A stretch of DNA of 22,605 nt from Coptodactyla brooksi. Taxonomy: Eukaryota; Arthropoda; Insecta; Coleoptera; Scarabaeidae. Shown here piece after piece: positions 18,572 to 22,605 of this stretch. The notes beneath the pieces are model-generated. The model saw only the letters and a list, made by a program, of their open reading frames with translations, was not told the DNA's origin and made no database searches. The stretch covers positions 1-22,605 of the forward strand of contig JAWQRM010000441.1 of the NCBI GenBank assembly GCA_033557675.1, given 5' to 3'. Each line of letters opens with the position of its first letter. The stretch's first letter is position 1. A program made the translations under genes and the position numbers.

Positions 18572-19420
18572 AAATAATACGCCAAAAACAATTATACAAT
18601 CATGAATATATTATACACGAACAATAAATCGAATATAACAAAATTTCCACTGTTAGCTATTACAAACCATGCCGTTGATTTCGTTTTTCTTCCTCATAAA
18701 AAATACAATATATCATTTTTGCACTTATTAACAAACCTTATTGTACTCCTAATATCTACCGAATATCGTAATAACATATAAAAACCATTTGGAATAATAT
18801 CCCTTATCGTGTACAAGCAATAAAGTGGATACATCTCACAACAGAATGTAACATTGACAGTTCTTGTGCATTTTATTTTAAGCATTTAAGCAGAGTATGA
18901 CATTTATTGGTTACTTCTTAAACATACCTTCACGATTCGTACACCAACAAACTAAAAAATTAAAACAGTACATGGTGAACATGCGTTTTTTTTATCTAAA
19001 CATTGATTGTAGTACTTATAAACAATAATAGAGGAAGACTAAAAATATAATTATTTTATTATACATTTATTCCATTATTATGTCGAAACGAAATGAGAGT
19101 AGCTTAAATGATTTTCTTTTTATATTTATTGTCTGGATTCTCTTCATTTCTTTTATCCTTATCTGCCGAGCGTATAGGAAAATCTAAGATTTTGATTAGT
19201 CGACTTAAAAAACTATTCGTAGATTACCAGAAAATCCACAGTCCCTTAAGTAAAGAACTACACTAGTTTCATTATTTGCTATATCATTGTTTAGCTGCTA
19301 TGATTTCTTACAGTATATACTTTCAAAATTTTGATTTGGTAATATATTCCAACCTATTTACTATATCTTTGATTTTTAGTTCTTTGATGTATAGACGGTT
19401 TATTTCGAGAATTGTCGTGT
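18572..19420. other. Intergenic sequence, nothing recognised
   Basis: AT-rich sequence with scattered stops in all frames. No splice-consistent exons or RNA genes were recognised. Confidence 0.5.
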
Positions 19421-19421
19421 T

Positions 19422-19488
19422 TAGTCAGAAATAATCTTCTTGAAGAAACGATGTGAGAAAGTGCATAGTTTTGGAGATATTTGTAATA
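19422..19488 (+). repeat. Detached partial copy of the 295-bp satellite
   Basis: CAGAAATAATCTTCTTGAAG at about 19426, followed by AAACGATGTGAGAAAGTGCATAGTTTTGGAGATA, matches the satellite segment at about 17886-17938 with several substitutions. It lies about 850 bp beyond the main array. Confidence 0.8.
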
Positions 19489-19489
19489 T

Positions 19490-20047
19490 TAAAAAGAATA
19501 CTATAATTTTTATTGTTTCCAAATCTAAAAGTGGACTTAAGTGTTAGACAATTGAACTATAACGTGCACTTGAACAAACACACTTTAAACTGATTGAGAA
19601 CTAATTAGTCACTGCGTACTTTCAAGGTATTTTTGTCAACACTATTTGTAATTTGTATACTAAACGATTTTCAGCTGTGTTCAGTGTTCAATGTTTAGAG
19701 CGCTGAGAAGCAATAACCATTTCAATCTAATCAATAACATGAATTATGCAATACACAAAAATATGTAATAAATTAATTAATAAATTCCTACGTTATCTGA
19801 TTTCGATAATGTTATAATGGACAATGCTCCAAACAAACCTTTCGCAATTTTGTTGTTGTTGTATATGAACCCTGTTTTTACTTAAGCTATATATAGATTA
19901 TATAATGATATAATTTAACTAATAATAAATACAATAAATAGTAAGGAATTAATCGAATTCAAGCAACGTGTTGCGGAGTACAGTTATACATATAGATAGC
20001 CCCTTTTCTCAGAGTGAACATTTTAAATACAGTGGTTACCTGGGTAA
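19490..20047. other. Sequence 3' of the calmodulin-like gene
   Basis: No coding signal. The part next to 20048 should hold the 3' UTR of the minus-strand calmodulin-like gene. Confidence 0.45.
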
Positions 20048-20744
20048 CTAATTCTTAGATGTTAAAATAGAGACAAATTCTGAAATAGAAAAAGTGAAAT
20101 ATTATTCTTTTCGTTGCTATTTTTTTTTTGAAAGTGTACCTTCGTAATTCACTTGGCCATCGCCATCCATGTCAGCTTCTTTGATCATATCTTCCACTTC
20201 TTCTTCAGTCAGACGTTCACCTAAGCTGGTCATGACATGGCGAAGTTCGTTGGATGATATCAGACCGTCGTTGTTCTTATCGAACACCCTGTATGTAAAT
20301 GTTTACGAAACGAACTGTAGCGAAGGATAATAGAACATACCTAAAGGCTTCTCGCAATTCTTCTTCACCATCCCCATCCTTCATCTTCTTCGACATCATC
20401 TGCAAGAATTCGTTGAATTCGATGGTGCCATTTCCATCTTGGTCCACTTCGTTGACCATGTCACGAAGCTCCGTCTCTGAAGAATAAGAAAGCATATATT
20501 GAATAGAAGCATTTATTATCAATCTCTTTCTTTACCAGTCGGCCTCTGTCCCAAGGACCTCAAGACGACCCCTAATTCGGCCATGGTGATTGTCCCATCT
20601 TCATCCTTGTCGAACAGCATGAAGGCTTCTTTGAATTCTGACGTTTTCAAAGAAGAAAACAAGATAATTTTGGTGTCAGGAGTTAAGGGTTGTTAGAAAT
20701 TTAAGTTTACCTGCAACTTGATCCTCCGATAGTCCATATTCGGT
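20048..20744 (-). CDS. Calmodulin-like protein with four EF-hands (first coding exon missing)
   Basis: A calcium sensor of the calmodulin family, but distinct from canonical calmodulin. Exons on the minus strand are 20711-20744, 20536-20637, 20341-20476, 20140-20288 and 20048-20079, joined by GT-AG introns of 52-73 bp with consistent phases and encoding 150 residues plus stop. The start of the protein is TEYGLSEDQVAEFKEAF, preceded by an acceptor (TTTACAG) in phase 0, so a short upstream exon with the ATG is missing. Four canonical loops are present: DKDEDGTITMAE, DQDGNGTIEFNE, DKNNDGLISSNE and DMDGDGQVNYEE, each with acidic residues at positions 1 and 12. The central linker reads MSKKMKDGDGEEELREAF and the C-terminus EEFVSILTSKN. 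Differences from calmodulin in the linker, third loop and C-terminus support an insect calmodulin-like paralogue. The tiny 32-bp last exon is easily missed. Confidence 0.92.
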
Positions 20745-21190
20745 CTGTAAATGAAAGTGTTCGATTAGAAACAATATATTTAAGTTAGGAAACAAGTTTA
20801 AGATTATTTTCTTTTCGTGCGGTTCAATATCCTAAAAACGAACCACAATTACCACCTGGTTAGCGAAAATCTCGCTAATTAGAGACTTATTAGTTAGACA
20901 ATCTCGCTAATTAGTGGCTTGGAAGCTTCTGAGGGTCTTTAAACAGTGCTCCATAGCTATACGGACTTTGGCATTAACACGTTAGGTAATTAGACACGTT
21001 GGTAACATCCCTGCCGTTAAACTTTTTCATTACATCCCTGTGCCTTTGTTAGACAAAGGTTCAGAGTTCCCTTGTGTCACACATTATCCCTAAATTGTGA
21101 CACAAAACACTCTCTAAGTAAGTAATACCCAAAGAAGAATCGTAATAAGTCCGGTGTTCCCCTTTTTTACAAGCTATTATGTTCGGTGTA
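20745..21190. other. Upstream of the visible calmodulin-like exons, no exon identified
   Basis: The missing first exon was sought here without success. Two small features are visible: a direct repeat TCTCGCTAATTAG (about 20870 and 20902), and a hairpin at 21073-21106 with arms TTGTGTCACA and TGTGACACAA. Confidence 0.45.
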
Positions 21191-21199
21191 CGTGTTGTT

Positions 21200-21660
21200 T
21201 ACTTTGCCCTTGCTGTTTTCACTCCTTTTAAAAATATGTCTTCTTTGAATGAAAAAATTCAAATAACCAACACGTTGGAAAAAGAGAAGTTGTCTTTGAT
21301 AAGAAAACCATTTCACGGAAAAGAAAACTTCTTTCATTCTTGGATAATGCAGCATTCTAGAGATTTAAATTTAACGAATGTTTGCAGTTAAAAAAAATAA
21401 CGAATGTTATTTTTTTACCTGCAGACATAACTGCAGTGTGTTAACCCTTGGATCAGGGGATAATCCAAAATGTCAAGGTTCATTGGAGAGACTTTAATTT
21501 TTCAGAATCATAGCTGGTAGGATGTATTGATGTACTTGAGGCTTTATACTTCATTAAAGCTTCGTGGAATACAGTTGAAGCAGGGACTTTTAAAAATTGC
21601 TGTCCCAACGGCAACTTTATTGCATTTCAACATTTGAAAAAATTAGAAAGTCATTTTGAA
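21200..21660 (+). pseudogene. Internally deleted pogo/Tigger-like transposase relic
   Basis: N-terminal side: LNEKIQITNTLEKEKLSLI (about 21245-21305) resembles the first helix of the pogo/CENP-B-type DNA-binding domain ('SLxEKIxIIxxLEKG'). C-terminal side: CIDVLEALYFIKASWNTVEA and GTFKNCCPNGNF (about 21515-21620) resemble the end of the Tigger/JERKY catalytic region ('xLDALxFIxxSWxxVxxxTIxNCFxxAGF'). Only about 200 bp lie between, so the DDE core is deleted. No terminal repeats were confirmed. Confidence 0.5.
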
Positions 21661-21790
21661 AATCATCAGTTGAAATGGAAGCAAGCCAAGTGTCAACAGA
21701 CGAAAATTTATAAATATTTTTAACCCATGTAAATTTATTTTTAAACTTTCAATACAACTACTATAACTATAAGCACATATAAACACTTCT

Positions 21791-21890
21791 ATGTACTTAT
21801 ATGTACTTCTATGTACTTATATGTACTTATATGTACTTATATGTACTTATATGTACTTATATGTACTTATATGTACTTATATGTACTTAT
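21791..21890 (+). repeat. 10-bp minisatellite, ten copies of ATGTACTTAT
   Basis: Ten head-to-tail copies, nine identical and the second ending TCT in place of TAT, followed by degenerate ATGTA-rich sequence to about 21960. The unit equals roughly one helical turn. The open frame through it is a repeat artefact. Confidence 0.97.
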
Positions 21891-21960
21891 ATGGGTTGTA
21901 TGTACAATTGTAAATACATATAAGTACATATGTATGTACTATGCATGCATACATACTACA

Positions 21961-22605
21961 TTATTTATATCTACTAGCACATATGAATTTGTAATAAAAG
22001 CTATGTAATGAAATGGTTATAAAACCTATTTATTATAACTGAATTTACGGAAATATTGTTTTTTCTTCATTACAATTAATTACATTAAGAAGAATAAATA
22101 TGATACATTTGATAAATTCTTGTTTAAGACTATATAATAGATATATCATAAAATATCTATATGTGTAGTATGTATTTTGATATTTTTAAAGTCCTGCTCC
22201 TAATTGAATTATTAAACCTTGATTGAAAAATTTTTATTTCTTCTATTATCAACAATAATTAAAACGATAAATAACTTTTGTGACTATGTCATTTATCAAT
22301 TTATAATAAGTAATTTTAGAGATATAAATAAGCGAATCACTTAAAAATTAAAGAGTTTTCCAAAGGTTTTCTTCATATCTAGAAATAAGTACTAAAATCA
22401 AGAACCACAATGTAAAGATCCAATACAATAAGAAGAAAAAAATGAGAGTAATTTCTTCCAAAGAAATTATGACTGAAATGAGAGAAAATATTAATTTTAA
22501 AGAGCCACTTCCTCTAAGAGCTATAGTCAAACTAACCAACCTAATAAATGCAGCCTTAAGATATATAAATGTATTCAGGTTATAGAGAATATCAGAGGTC
22601 ATACT
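21961..22605. other. AT-rich right end, no recognised gene
   Basis: The only coding-like patch is on the plus strand at about 22440-22580 (SSKEIMTEMRENINFKEPL, then IVKLTNLINAALRYINVF), open for about 45 codons and more balanced in composition than its surroundings. I do not recognise it and cannot show a start or splice sites; it could be an exon or transposon fragment. Confidence 0.4.

Noticed and set aside
20299..20696. Plus-strand open frames over the calmodulin-like exons
   Set aside because: Antisense shadows; the minus strand encodes four EF-hands with proper splice sites.
21040..21110. A tRNA-like fold around the 21073-21106 hairpin
   Set aside because: No A-box or B-box spacing and no acceptor stem; only a simple 10-bp inverted repeat.
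21411..21432. ATGTCTGCAG/GTAAAA on the minus strand as first exon of the calmodulin-like gene
   Set aside because: It has a good donor, but it leaves phase 1, while the next exon (ACC GAA TAT...) needs phase 0, so joining them breaks the frame.
21811..22008. 65-aa open frame rich in MYLYVLICTY
   Set aside because: Translation of the 10-bp minisatellite.

Overview
The window looks like nuclear DNA of an insect, most likely a beetle although order is an inference. It is very AT-rich, its genes are split by introns (several only 46-60 bp), and intergenic and intronic space is full of decayed DNA transposons, microsatellites and a satellite array. Four protein-coding genes can be assembled exon by exon from splice sites and conserved residues: (1) UBE2K, a ubiquitin-conjugating E2 with a UBA domain, minus strand, five exons, complete (199 aa); (2) the 5' part of PRPS, phosphoribosyl pyrophosphate synthetase, plus strand, with a small cassette exon; (3) a complete alkaline phosphatase gene, minus strand, six exons, 520 aa; (4) a calmodulin-like four-EF-hand gene, minus strand, with five exons visible and the first coding exon not found.

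Layout: 1-1893 is AT-rich sequence downstream of UBE2K with a TA microsatellite. 1894-9213 is UBE2K; its 6.3-kb second intron holds a possible Harbinger-type transposase relic, a large inverted-repeat mosaic of Tc1/mariner-superfamily transposases (4924-8180) wrapped around a Penelope-like GIY-YIG relic, and another mariner tail. UBE2K and PRPS are head to head, with 372 bp between start codons and a perfect DRE octamer (TATCGATA) beside the PRPS side. 9586-10429 holds the first PRPS exons. 10617-11814 is a mariner element with recognisable ends, whose interior has become a tandem array built from its own coding sequence. 12231-14075 is alkaline phosphatase with a TATA box. 14205-15165 is a diverged tandem duplication. 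17118-18571 is a 295-bp satellite with about five copies. 20048-20744 is the calmodulin-like gene. 21200-21660 is an internally deleted pogo/Tigger-like transposase relic, followed by a 10-bp minisatellite (21791-21890).

The four genes do not form a pathway: UBE2K (ubiquitin transfer) and PRPS (nucleotide precursor supply) are housekeeping genes that share a divergent promoter region, and the other two are unrelated neighbours. No PRPS exon after the cassette exon was recognised, so alkaline phosphatase and the calmodulin-like gene may lie inside a long PRPS intron, or the locus may be rearranged or misassembled. The most unusual signals are the mariner that has generated a satellite from its own coding sequence, the 20-bp inverted duplication inside the Penelope-like relic, the transposase palindrome and the PRPS cassette exon. 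All coordinates come from reading the sequence by eye; no search or alignment program was run.
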